Shown in pieces: positions 43,665-55,212 of a stretch of DNA of 64,000 nt. Position numbers and translations under genes: made by a program. The notes below the pieces were generated by a model that made no database searches, was not told the DNA's origin, and saw only the letters and a list, made by a program, of their open reading frames with translations. The stretch is taken from positions 744,001-808,000 of the forward strand of contig NC_090770.1 of the NCBI RefSeq assembly GCF_001761485.1, in the 5' to 3' direction. Every line of letters begins with the position of its first letter. Positions within the stretch are counted from its first letter, which is position 1. The DNA is from Yarrowia lipolytica. Taxonomy: Eukaryota > Ascomycota > Dipodascomycetes > Dipodascales.

Positions 43665-44714
43665 TTAAAAGTAAGGAGAGGCCTCAACAGGAGCAAAGGA
43701 GCCGTAAACTCGAGGGGCAAACTTGACCTCTCCTCGGTTAAGGAACTGCACCTCTCCAGCAACGTCTCGAGGAGCGTCGTAGTCGGTGGTGATGACAGAA
43801 ACGGAAGCGTAGCATCCCCAATTGGCAACGACATCAGACTCATCGGGAAGAATACAATCTCCGTTAAGACAAGCCTTGGAGGCCTCGGAGTTGGTGATTC
43901 CGGGAGAGAATCGGTTGGTGGTCTCGTTGTAAGACAGCTTGAGCACAATGGCGGCGGGGCCAGTCTGTCGGGTGAAAATTGGCTTGATCTCCTTGCACTG
44001 TCCGGTGGGATCAACGTCACCAGCTCGGGGGAGGTTGACAGACAGACCAACTCCGTAAGGAAGTAGAGTGGCTCGGTCCTTGGCGTTCTTGACCAGGTTG
44101 TTGACAATACCGGTGGCGGCCTTGGCGTAGATGTTGTGGGCCGCGTTATCGGAGGTGGAGGCGTTGGCATAGTACTGGTGGCTGTTCATTCCACTGTAAG
44201 CAATGGCAGGAATTCCTCGCAGAACAGCCATGTACATGGCACCGTTGGTTCCGGACATGGTGTAGATGTTGGGGCCAATGTTCCAGCCCTCGTTGGGTCC
44301 AGACACCACCAGATCGACAGTAGCGTTGTTGAAAAGACGGGGGATGGCGTAGTCGAGGCCGAAGCTCATGGCAGCTGCCGGAGTGCCGTCAAAGTACCAG
44401 ATGTGGTCGTCGTTGTCGTCCTGGCCCCAGTTGGGAGCTCCTACGGGAATGGAGCCGAACTCTCCGCCCTTGGTGAGGTTGGCGGCTCGGGGAAGGTTGA
44501 AGGTACCTCCAGTTCCACTCTGCTGGACGGCAGGAGCAAACATGAACACATTGTAACCCTCCTTCTTGAGCTCAGAGTAGAGAGATCGGATGTTGGCGGA
44601 GGCCCACGAGTCATCGTTGGTAACAATGATGGTGGTGTTGGAGTTAGGATTGGTGGAGTTCTGGGCCACGGCGCAAGACGCCAGCAGGGGCAGGGCAAGG
44701 TTGGAGAACTTCAT
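43665..44714 (-). CDS. Secreted SurE-type acid phosphatase, PHO2-like
   Basis: The 349-residue protein starts with a signal peptide (MKFSNLALPLLASCAVAQ, cleavage near 18). The SurE fold follows: metal ligands in IIVTNDDS (N33, D34, D35), then APAVQQSGTGG, DLVVSGPNEGWNIG and MSGTNGAMYMA, which supply the rest of the nucleotide/phosphate site. Several N-glycosylation sites are present (NST at 19, NTT at 26, NAT, NAS, NET). Yarrowia has a known secreted acid phosphatase of this fold, PHO2; this gene is it or a close relative, and I cannot decide between them. It would release phosphate from organic esters outside the cell. A TATA box lies 48 bp before the ATG. Codon use is strongly biased. Confidence 0.88.
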   Translation of the reverse strand: MKFSNLALPLLASCAVAQNSTNPNSNTTIIVTNDDSWASANIRSLYSELKKEGYNVFMFAPAVQQSGTGGTFNLPRAANLTKGGEFGSIPVGAPNWGQDDNDDHIWYFDGTPAAAMSFGLDYAIPRLFNNATVDLVVSGPNEGWNIGPNIYTMSGTNGAMYMAVLRGIPAIAYSGMNSHQYYANASTSDNAAHNIYAKAATGIVNNLVKNAKDRATLLPYGVGLSVNLPRAGDVDPTGQCKEIKPIFTRQTGPAAIVLKLSYNETTNRFSPGITNSEASKACLNGDCILPDESDVVANWGCYASVSVITTDYDAPRDVAGEVQFLNRGEVKFAPRVYGSFAPVEASPYF

Positions 44715-44761
44715 GGTTGTAGTGTGACTTGTTACTGGGCTTTGAGAGAGATCTACATCGG

Positions 44762-44769
44762 TTTATATA
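44762..44769 (-). promoter_or_regulatory. TATA box of the acid phosphatase
   Basis: TATATAAA on the minus strand, 48 bp before the ATG at 44714, so the leader must be very short. Confidence 0.65.
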
Positions 44770-47529
44770 CTCTACTTGTCGGCTCGGATCAGACTTCATG
44801 GCAGACATCCGTTGAGCCTAGCGCATTCTAGATTGGACTAATGCAGGGCTGGAGAAGTGGACCTTGTGGAGTTGATCTGGTTGTGGTGGACAGTGCAGTA
44901 CTGTAGTGAGTATTGTAGATACTGTAGACCTATATGAGCCCCTGAATGGTCTGCTTAGTCACAAACGGATACTACAGTGATGGCTACTCCTGTATACTGA
45001 TCTACTTACCAACTACTACAAAATCAACTTATCCCGAATATGCCAATAAAACCGTGTCTAAAACCACGTGCAATATTGGATGTATTGACAAGACCTATTG
45101 CAGCTCTATTGACATTGGCATAACTCTGAATCCGTGACATAATTCCACATTAAGCGGAGAAAGAGCCATTGAACTCTGTCGGAGATGTCCGCTATACGAG
45201 AGGATGCGGTGATACGAGCGCCGTTGCAAGTAGTTGCCTTGTATCTGTATGAGGGTATAGGAACATTGTAGATGTATCAACAAGGCTCATTTTCGGAACT
45301 TTTTTTTGGTTCTACTGACACCGCCAAGAAACGGAAAACGTGTCTCCCCTGTTCTCACCATTGGTCGTTGATTTTCCAGCTCCAAAACTCTGATTTTCTC
45401 GTCGACAATCGGTGTTTTAATCTGGCAGGTCAGTCCGTGTGAACGTCGAGAAAGATAAGCTTCGGAGTCCGCCTCGTGACGGTAATAGAAAGGTGGGCAG
45501 GGCCAAACGAAGGAAGATGATTGTACCAATGAGTTCTGTTTATCTTGGTGATTCGATTTCCAAATTTACAGATGTGTAGCTTGTCAATTGAGCGTTTCAG
45601 AGACACTTTTATCATCGCAGTTAATCTCGCCAGAATCCCAATTAAGCGAGATGAAAACTTTAAACACCCGCGGAAGTTCCGTGACTAAAGCCGTTTTCGG
45701 GGTTCACAGACGTTGAAGTTTGTTTCCCTCGAGAGATTGGAACTTTGGAGATTCTTTCTGTGTTTTTAGTTCCAGTGTGAGGCTCATGGGTCCAATGGAG
45801 CATGCGGGACCCAATGCAGATGTAAAAGATAACTTAGCGTCTTCCGCAGTACATACAGTAGCGGAGATTTGTGCCTATTAGGCGTCCAATAGTGCAGATG
45901 AGCGGAGCAGAGATCGACAAGCTGAAGACTTGGCGACGGTGAAGTTTGTGATTTGGTAATTTCGTTCTGGGTTTCAACAGTACATACAGTAAATCGGCAT
46001 GTTTGTTGGACGAGTGCTGTATCACTTTTGACCTCTTCACTTCTCAAATGAGTGCTGTACCACAGCATCTCAATTATCTGATGTCAATCTGGTCAATTTC
46101 CGTGCTTGTACAAGAGATTGAGTGTCCAACCTATAGAAATTACGAAATGGGGAAATATGGCCAGAGAAGCGGAAAATATCCTGCAATTTGGCTGTTTGGC
46201 TGATAGAAAGATGTCAAATAGAAAATGGATCATTGATTTAGCAAGATATTCCAGTTTGCTACTTTCGTTACTATATAAACTTGTACAATCTACGATGTTG
46301 TCTTACTATCGCACGTAACATACTCGCACTTGAACCGTGCCGAGACTTCAGAAAAGCCCGTAAAATGGTAACAACGAAGCGATAATGGAAGAAGTAACTT
46401 GTTATCATGGCAACTGTGTCGGTAATTAACTGGTCCTCGGTGTTGATGAGATGAAGGCTTGGATGATAAGTACAAGTACAATATCTACTTGTAGTTGGTT
46501 CGTCTTGTTTGCGACATTAATAGTGCCCTTCAAAGACAGGAGACTTACTGTGCTCGTACTCGTACAATGTGTACAAGTAGTGCTGAACTTGACTTGGCAC
46601 AATCATCCGGGATTCGAAGTCACTCCAGCTCCATAGAGACACTATTCGAGACAGAAAGCATTACAGAGATTTACATAAGAAATGTAATTGATTGATCTGA
46701 CTTTACCCAGAGAACTACAAGCATATGGCTTCTCTTCGTGAAGCCACAAGGCTCAGGAGTATGTCCACATCGAGTATTGTGGACATACTGTACATACTGT
46801 AATTATGGTGATACGAAACTGTCTAGATATCTTCTTTGGTGACGGAATTATAACGGGAAGAGGCGTCTACAGGACAAGGCATCTACTGGACGAGGCTGGC
46901 TGTACAGCTCCTTTAGTAAGAGATGACAACCCGACAGAGCAGTGTATTCATGCTTTTTCTCCAGTCGCTACAGGAAAAACTAATCGATACTGCTGGTCTG
47001 GTAGTTGCGATAACTCGGAGACAACGCCCATTAGACGAACTCCCTTGTACATACTCGTACAGACATTGTACTAGCTCCCCAAGACGTGCTGCCATAGCCC
47101 GACTTGTTCACAATGGTTTGTTCGGCTTACTCCTGTGACTCTTTGGATCGTCGGTATAGGTACAGTACATACAGTACTCTGAAGATAACCGTCCCCAATA
47201 TCACAACGTGTCACGGCGGGTTTCCTCTTGATGCTGAACGGAGATTTTGCTCCTGTTTGTGGAGGTATATTCACCTGAGTCCTGGTCTGAAATCACTCTA
47301 TCCACTTCTCCAATGGTGTAACTGACCCCTAAGGAACCTCCGACAAACAACCAAGTAATTAACACCAAGTGATGAACACCCAATGAAGAACACCCCTAGC
47401 AAGTGAAGTGTAAGTCGGAATATCCTAGCAAGTGATAAAACCAAGTGATGAACACACTACCCAGTGATGAAAACACTACCAAGTGAGGTGTAAGTTGTTA
47501 ATTCCTATGATACTATCACCCACTACGAT

Positions 47530-47612
47530 CCATGTGTATTTTTGTGTATTTTTGTGTTATTTTTGTGTATATTTTTTGTGTATTTTCGAGTATTTTCGAG
47601 TATTTTCGAGTA
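47530..47612. repeat. Imperfect 10-11 bp T-rich repeat
   Basis: Four units like TGTGTATTTT followed by three identical units TCGAGTATTT, so two related arrays join head to tail. Confidence 0.75.
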
Positions 47613-48300
47613 TATTTCCATATTTAATCCACACACAGTACATCCCAGTCTGGTAAATATCATACTGAAAAACCCAACGCCATTTAAACTTTCTCAATGC
47701 ATCTGGAAATACCCTCCAAAACAATCAATAATGTTCGGAAAGAGAATTTAAAACACGAAATAATACACCACCTATCCCATTGAGTTCGATTCTCATATGA
47801 TATCAGCCATAAATCACGACTGTAAAGCTCCACGTCGTGCCGCCATCCCGGAGCTAAATTTCAGGGGGTGGAACTCTAAAACCATATAAGGTTTGGCTGG
47901 CCAATTTTCAATGGAAATTGCAAATGTCAATAAGAGACAGTTAAACAAGACGAAAGCGGCGTGGCAGGCCAATTTCGACGCTAGATAACCACGTGGGTCC
48001 CCATTGTGCAATTTGGGGCAATTTCGACTTTTCTTTAATCTGGTTGCAATTTCATCACCCTATTGTCGACAAGGGCCAAAATTGAAGATAAGGGCCCCGG
48101 TTTTAATGCTACATTCAATCTGAGACATTAGTGGAAACCGTTATGGCTGTACGATTCTTACGGTATCAATATTGTTTGGTTTCTGACCCGAATTACGCAA
48201 GACACGGATTTTTTTGAATAAAGAAATAGATGAAGTCACAGGGCCCAGAAAGTCTCAGACCCTGGGAAAAGTAACAAGAGCAGAAGTGAATGGCATCTTC

Positions 48301-49716
48301 TTAAACAATGACACACTTTTCATCGTCCTTGCCCTTTCGTCCGTGCTTTCGTCCGCCCTTTCGTCCGTTCTTGGTGAAGGCATTGTCGGCACCCATGGGT
48401 GTAGGAGCAGGAGCAGAGCTGGGCATGGCGGGGGTGTTGGAGACGTTTCGACGGGCAGCATAGTTTGCGGCATTGTTAGCTGAGGGAGCGGCGGGCAAGG
48501 AGGGGGTGTTGGCCGAGTTCATTGTAGAAGTAGGAGCGGTGGAGTTGGAGGTGGAGGTGTTGAGCGACTGGGTGTTGACTGAGCTGGAGACGCTGGGTTT
48601 TCGCACGTCCTGGGTTGTCTGGTAGCCTCCGGTGTAGGAAGAAGTGGGGGAGACACCGGGGCCAGTTGGGGACGAGGAGAGCATGGGCTGCGGTTGTTGC
48701 TGGAATCGTTTCTGGGGCGCGAACATGAGCACGTTGGGCTCCTCGTCGGCGGCCAACAGTTTGTTGGCGAGATAGGAGTAGATTTTGATCCAGGCGGTTT
48801 CCATTTCCAGGGTGAAGGAGTCTCCGAACCGGTCGGCAAAGGTTTTGATCATGGCTTCTCCTAGCCATCGGTAGTGGATGGGTTCGACGCCGATCATTCG
48901 GTTGTGTCGTTTTCCCACCGACCACAGGAATTCGTCCAACTTTTCAATGTGGTCGAGCGACTTGATGGCGAGTCCAAACACGCCTGCGACCGCCACCGAT
49001 TGTTTTTTGATGGAAGGGAAGATGGACGTGAGCTCGGCGTGGGATGCCATGAGGTTGGTGTAGAACTGTTCGCAGAAGAGCGCCGTGGGTGTTCCGTAGG
49101 CGGCGCTGCTTTCAAGTGTCTCGGGGTCGTTCATGAGCTTTGCCCACAGCTCTTTGGTCAGGTTGATGTCTTCGCGGGTCATGTTGAAGACGACCTCTGC
49201 CTTGGACGGCCGTGCCGCCGAATTTGTGGGGGTCACGGCGCCATTGGTTCTGGTTTCTCTGGCGTCGTTGGAGTTGAGGTGGAACTGCTGGGGTGCCGTG
49301 GACGTTTTGACCGGCTGCTGTGCGTACAGGTGCGGTTTGATTGTGTAGAAGTCTCGCTGGGACTGCGAGTATCCGTCAATGTCGGCCATTTTTTCGTGCT
49401 GGCTGTGGATCGAGTCGTCGCGGACGTGCACACCCATGGTTCTTAAGGGCGAATTTGCAGATTGACTTTGATCGGCTGCAGCAGCCATTCGTCGGGGAAT
49501 CAGTGGCAGGTTGGAAAAGCGGCCGAGAGCGGACGAAACTGACGAGATTGACGACGTTCGGGACGACGGATAGAAAGGTGCAAGCGGCGGAGTTTCCAAC
49601 GGCGGAGTTTCAAACGACAAAGTCCGTCTTGGTGGCGGTGCGGCTAGTGCGGTGTCAGCGTGGTATCTCTCCCCGCTCTCCTTCTCCGTCGTTTCTGCTG
49701 CTTCGTTTTGCTCCAT
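48301..49716 (-). CDS. Single-domain globin with polybasic CaaX tail
   Basis: The 471-residue protein has a globin fold at about 179-325. The haem-pocket residues can be placed: Y219 (B10) in FYTNLM, F233 (CD1) in TSIFPS, Q239 (E7) in KKQSVAVAG, and the proximal H271 (F8) in VGKRHNRMIGVEPIHYRWLG. Tyr-B10 with Gln-E7 is the flavohaemoglobin pattern, but no FAD/NAD reductase domain follows. The first 175 residues and the segment 330-445 are Ser/Thr/Pro/Gln-rich. The C-terminus has three Gly-Arg-Lys units (451-461) and ends KCVIV, a CaaX prenylation box at C468. The nearest yeast architecture I know is S. cerevisiae YNL234W, a haem-binding globin. A membrane-bound oxygen or redox sensor is a plausible inference; the function is unknown. 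Confidence 0.88.
   Translation of the reverse strand: MEQNEAAETTEKESGERYHADTALAAPPPRRTLSFETPPLETPPLAPFYPSSRTSSISSVSSALGRFSNLPLIPRRMAAAADQSQSANSPLRTMGVHVRDDSIHSQHEKMADIDGYSQSQRDFYTIKPHLYAQQPVKTSTAPQQFHLNSNDARETRTNGAVTPTNSAARPSKAEVVFNMTREDINLTKELWAKLMNDPETLESSAAYGTPTALFCEQFYTNLMASHAELTSIFPSIKKQSVAVAGVFGLAIKSLDHIEKLDEFLWSVGKRHNRMIGVEPIHYRWLGEAMIKTFADRFGDSFTLEMETAWIKIYSYLANKLLAADEEPNVLMFAPQKRFQQQPQPMLSSSPTGPGVSPTSSYTGGYQTTQDVRKPSVSSSVNTQSLNTSTSNSTAPTSTMNSANTPSLPAAPSANNAANYAARRNVSNTPAMPSSAPAPTPMGADNAFTKNGRKGGRKHGRKGKDDEKCVIV
48331..48367. repeat. 12-bp repeat coding the polybasic tail of the globin
   Basis: Three copies of a 12-bp unit, GGACGAAAGGGC-like on the coding strand, give the repeated Gly-Arg-Lys-Gly/His tail. 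Confidence 0.85.
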
Positions 49717-52700
49717 AAGGTTTTGGTGAGACCGGGTCCCTTAGCAGCCAGTCGCCGTGGGGGCTAGTGAGTCCAGGGACACGTATTATATATGTCAGTT
49801 TGCAAAAAGGGCTAGCGAGCGGGTGGAGGGTGAGAAAATCGTGGTGGAGAATCGAAAATCTCCTCTTTTGGCGCTCTGCATCTGATTCGTCCTTGTCGAA
49901 CGTCTACCGAACCGGTCGGAAAGCTGTTTGTCGCCCACACGTGAAGTCAACATGACCCATGCAAGACTGGGCCTTGTGGGCCTTTTGCTTTGGATCTACT
50001 GTGTATTCAAACGTAATCTTGCTGTGGGGAGACTTGTAGTTGACAGCGTTTAGTCGATTCGTTGGTTGAGAGCGTCTGACCGTCATCAGTGTCGTCTGAA
50101 GAAAGTGCTATAGCAGCGCTGAGTGGCCGTTGAATAAAGAAGCTTGTCAGAAATGAGTTGGAGTTGGACTGATTGTCGGTTTGAGCGGATTGAAGGCTTT
50201 ACGTGGGATTTTTCGTCGTTGACATGTCATCAAACTGTCTCCAAGCCCCTATTAGTGCCACTACCACCTATGTACAAGTACAATGGTATCATATGAACAA
50301 GTATATTGTACTTGTTGTACTTGCAAAATTATCACGTCAAAAGAATTGACATTAAAGAAGTCCCATACAAGTCAACACGAAAATATTTGAACGAATACGA
50401 ACAGGAACGAAGCCGAACAAATTGAAATTAAGACAGATTTCAAAGATTCACAGATTTTACAGGTTACAACTACTTGTACTGTACTTCATTTGTCATTCTC
50501 CACCGCATGTTCATTACAAGCACCGCCCATCCAAATAAAATTAATTAATTAAATGTAAGAAAAGTAAATTCACAAAACCCAACAAAAATTACCAAAAAAC
50601 ATCACATAATAAAATTGACTCAATAGAAAAAATTACAGCAACAGAATCGACACAGTTATGAGAAGAAAATAATCGCAACACTAACCACAGACCAGTAGAT
50701 ACGTACTACCACTAACAATACTGTACTTCTTCTATAGCCAAACTCAGAGCCACGGTGTAAAAACGTTTGACCCCTCACGCCACAATAAACAGGGTAACAG
50801 ACGGCGGTTGCAGGCAGCCCCATACGGGTCACGTGATCCGAACAATAGCAAAAAGACCGCCGCCCTTGCTGTTTAGGTCCTTGGCGTTTTTCTGAAAGCG
50901 TCTTGTTGGCTCCGGTTCTGGCTCTTTCTTGTATGTTTGGGTGACACACAATAATAATATTAAAAAGAAAACAAAAAGAAAAAAAACAGGGGTAAAAGAG
51001 AGCTGAACGTATTAAGGTTAGAGTGTAAACCTTATTGGTGATTGGGGTTGTTGGAAATTAGAGTTGATGACCGAGTTAAGCGAGAAGGAGTTACGAGTGG
51101 CTTAATAATTCGCGATTTGATGGCGATTAAAGGGATTAATTAATCAAATAAATTAAATAACGGCAATAAAAATAAATAAATATCGAATATCGAAAATAAA
51201 TGTATATATTTGAAATCGTGTCATCAAAGGGAAGAGAAAAGGGGGCGGGAAAAACCAACAGAGACAAGCGGACAATCCAGCTCGAAACCAGCCATCCCAG
51301 CCATCCCTCTTTAGACTCATCGTATCGTAAACCGTCTTTGTTGCTGTGCTTACTCAGCACGATTGCCGGTTTGAGTTCGCCAGATCTTCACGTGATTGCT
51401 TGCTCAAGACACGTATGATGCTCCGGGGTTGCATTTGCTATCGGAGGGTCGGAGAGGGGACTGTGTGCGAAGTTTGAGGCATTTTTCTGCGAATTATGGC
51501 GAATTATGGCGAATTATTGAGGCTTTAATCGTTGTTAATTTGTCAATAATTCCAGATACTTCCAAAACACCACGAAGCACCGTCAATCAATACACAAGTG
51601 GCCCGCAAGTTCCTGTTCCGACGCTGCAAAAGATGGACTAGCAGTACATCGCTGCTTGAGCTGCTTGAGGGAACCATGGGCTAGTCGGCGCCCGCAGCAG
51701 AGTAATGCAGCAAACTAAATGGTGCCGTGCAGTTCAGCCGTCTATATTGTTGCACAATAGGGTATCATACCGGCAGCCGAGCCGGGCGTGTAGTTTTTTG
51801 CTGTTTCGGTTTTTGCGGTTTGGTTGGTGGGATTTTTTCTTTTTCAAAGTAGATTTGCATAGCCTCGTTTGAAGCTGGCGAAAAATACGATATAAATGCG
51901 GATTAATTCGAGACGGGGCGGTTTGAGGCGGTTTGGGGCGGGAAACGGGCCACAAAACCCAGCAAAAATGAACTTGGCCGTGGGATTTGCTTCTAAAGCA
52001 CCCATTCACATCAGTTTTCACGCAATACTCACATGCCAAGTGTACTCTGGAACTAGTATTGCTGCACGTGGAACTTCAGATAGAAGCTTTGTAAACTCAA
52101 TATCGCACTGTATCGAGCAAGATATAGTAATGTCGGGAGGTTCTGAAAGGAGTCATGCGTCGATGAAGGTCCAGGGTCCGTCTCAGACACTTGGAGGGCG
52201 TGATGTGTCTGGTGGTTCTGAGTTCCGTTTTCAGCCAGGTGCGTTTTTGGACGTAAATTTTGGTGACCGCTTTGAACGTGACTGCTTCGGACGTGACTGA
52301 CTCCAACGTGACTGAGAGTGACCGACTCCAACCAACTCGAGTTGTATGACAATAATAACACATGAAAAATGCACCCAAACTAATTGATCCACTCTAGTCG
52401 CAGTTGTAGTCGGTCGCTCGTAGCACTCGGGCTATTTTTGGACATATGCACTCATTGACAGCACATGGCATGACATATTACGGCGTGTTATGGCATATTA
52501 TGACACATGTGCGATACTGAACCCCCCGCCCCAAACTAGTATCTCTGGTGTGAACAAGACACAGAAAGCGAGAGTGATGGTTGTGATCATTCGGATTCTC
52601 GTCGTCACTACATGTTCCGACGGGGCCACACATTGGGGCTAATTTGATTCTCGGAGACGGGATGCGAGGATCGCTCATTTAATATTAGCCTTCTATTTAT

Positions 52701-53709
52701 AGCCCCGCACGTCACCGAGTCGAGGTTGGATTGGGGTCTGGATTGATGTTGGCGACTGTGTGTAGACGAGCTGGACGAAGCCGACATTCTTGACGAGATT
52801 CTTGCTACTTTGATGTCTTTCTGAATCTCCCTTACCCTCCGTTTTCCATATCTCCTCTCCCATCAAGACCGATACTGAATAAAAATACAAGTTTGAAACA
52901 GGGGTGCTTTGGATGCTTGTGAAAAGTATGCGTTTTGGGGATATATCGCCAGAGTCGATGCGGCAAAAGACCGTTGGAACGCCGGAGACAAGGCCGGACC
53001 AATCCACACCGCCATCTGCGACTTGTACGCTCGTCTCAAACGGACTCTTTTCTCGTCGCCTCCACATCTCCGCTTCCTAATCCAGCCTTTTGCCTTTTCG
53101 CTCTTCCCGCATATTGTGATAGGGTTTAGTGTGGACTGGTAGTAATACCAAAGCGAGAAAAGGTTGTTCAAAAAGACTAGGTGCAAGACCCAAAAAAAAA
53201 AAAAAAAAAAAGAACCTGAGCTCCGAATAGTCGACGATACTGGCCCTTCTAGTCACACAAACACGCCCGGTCACCGCAATTGCCGTCCGTCTTCCGCTTC
53301 CAGTCCGTTTGTTTCGTCCACGTACTCCAAACCCCCGCTTTTCCCCGTCCTCACACGCCTCCTAGCAGTACCACTTGTACGTGCGTGCTTGTGCACACAT
53401 CCCACCATTAGCTGAAACCCGCTTACACCTGTACATTTCCGCCCCCAACCTAGCGAGTCGGACTTTGGAACTTGACTGACACTCTGTGACGGACCATCTC
53501 GACAACCGACCCACGACAGCCGCCCTGAAGCCCATTCTCACGGCGTTGTCGCATCCAACGGTGACCACTGCGCATCTCATCTCATCACCACATCACTGTC
53601 GTTAAGCACACCACACTAACACCCACACGGCCACAATTCCGTCGCTGCCGCCGTCAATCAGCCCAAACAGACGCCGTTCGCCAAAAGACAGCCGCCCAAC
53701 CGACCGACT
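49717..53709. other. Long divergent intergenic region between globin and BNI4-like genes
   Basis: No gene supported in 4.0 kb. Features: GTAC words near 50270-50320; A/T-rich DNA at 50530-50660 and 51130-51210; three copies of GCGAATTATG near 51488-51518; CGTGACTG repeats near 52275-52320; A20 at 53192-53211; and C-rich DNA before 53710. A frame at 51896-52300 has no codon bias. The size suits a complex promoter for the BNI4-like gene. Confidence 0.55.
53192..53211. repeat. Poly-A run of 20 bases
   Basis: Twenty A, about 500 bp before the BNI4-like start codon. Confidence 0.95.
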
Positions 53710-55175
53710 ATGTCCGCGAGAACCAGATCCATGTCTCCGGGCCGCCCTCTGCGCCAACAACAAAAGAGCCCCTACACCACCCACAGCCAGCAGCTCCAAC
53801 AGCAACACCTGGCGCAGCTCCAGCAGCTGCAACAGCTCAATCAGCGCTTCGGGTCGTCCAACTCGTCCTTCTCGTCGTCATCCTCGCATACCCCGACCCA
53901 ACCGTCGTCGGCAAACTCCACCCACTCGTCCTCCCGCCACTCGGTCTACGGCACCCACAACTACGCTTCCTCCGATGCGAGCTTCAACAACCGGTCCGTG
54001 TCGCAACCAACACTGTCGGAACCCGCCACCCCAACCACAGTGCCAGACAGATACCGGCGCAAGAGCATGGTCAACCTGCCGTCCCACGAACGCAGCCCTT
54101 CGCTGCCCAGTAACACAAACCCCGGCCAAGGTTCTCACGTGACCCCAACTGCCGGTGCTGCTCAAACCTACACCACCCAGCAAGCTCACACCACAAATAA
54201 CCCCAACACCAATAACTCACCGCCTCCCCGACTGTCGTACTCGTCCACAGACTCGTCTGCGCCCTCCACCACCGCCGCGTCCACCTCCACCATCGGCACC
54301 GTGCATTCGTTCCACAAAAAGACCCAAAGCAGGGACTTTGACGGTGAGTATCACAACATGGACCACCATGGCATGCACCATGTTGCAGCTCCACATGGAC
54401 CAACCCTCCACACAACCACACACAGCCGTCCATGCCCTCGTACTCCCACTAACGCAGACCAAGCGCCGTCCCAGCAACCGCCCCAGCATCAGCCCCAGCA
54501 TCAGCCCCCGCCGCAGCCCCGACAACAACCAATGGTGCTGCCGTCGGATGCCCGCCGAAAATCGCTCCTGGCCAAAGACCCGCTGGGCACACTGCAGGAC
54601 CAGCGTGCCTCTGCCATCTCGCTCTCGTCCTATCACACGGTCCAGTCCAACTCCTCGCCTACTCGAAGCATGATTTCCGACGACAGCAGAGAAAGCTCCC
54701 CTGACGTGAGACAAGACAAGGTCCCCCAACCCGACACGACCCATGTTAACGAGCACACCACCAACACAGAAACCACACAGCTCGGCGCTGCTCCTCCACT
54801 TGCCCCACCAGCGTCAACTACCACCTATGAGGATGCTGTGGCCGCTGGAGTTACTGCCGCGACTGCACCTGCCGATGCAGACCAGACGGTCACAGACGCG
54901 CACACAAACACCGTGGATGCCCCCGTTGTTACTCCTGCAGACACAACTTCGCACTCTAACTACGACGTGGTCTCTGCACAGTACGATGCTCCCCCACAGT
55001 TTGATGCTCCGCCGGCCGCTCCTGAAAATAACGCAACATCCTCTTTGGACCCTGCTACCGAAAGAGGACGGTACAGAGCCAAGCACTCCCCTCCTCTGTC
55101 GAGTCCCACAAAGACAGAGGCACCACAGCAACCTCAATACATGACTCAGCAACAGCATGTATCTCAGTTGCAGCA

Positions 55176-55212
<37 letters not shown>

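Larger units (their letters stand above)
44715..48300. other. Intergenic region between acid phosphatase and globin genes
   Basis: No gene supported in 3.6 kb. It holds many GTACATAC/TACTGTAC words (45850, 45985, 46790, 47165). An imperfect repeat of CAAGTGATGAACACC lies near 47350-47490. A T-rich repeat of TGTATTTTTG and GAGTATTTTC lies near 47530-47610. Frames near 46805-47325 cross the GTAC words and lack coding character. Confidence 0.55.

Noticed and set aside
48874-49446. 190-codon plus-strand frame
   Set aside because: Antisense to the globin domain, whose haem-pocket residues are conserved.
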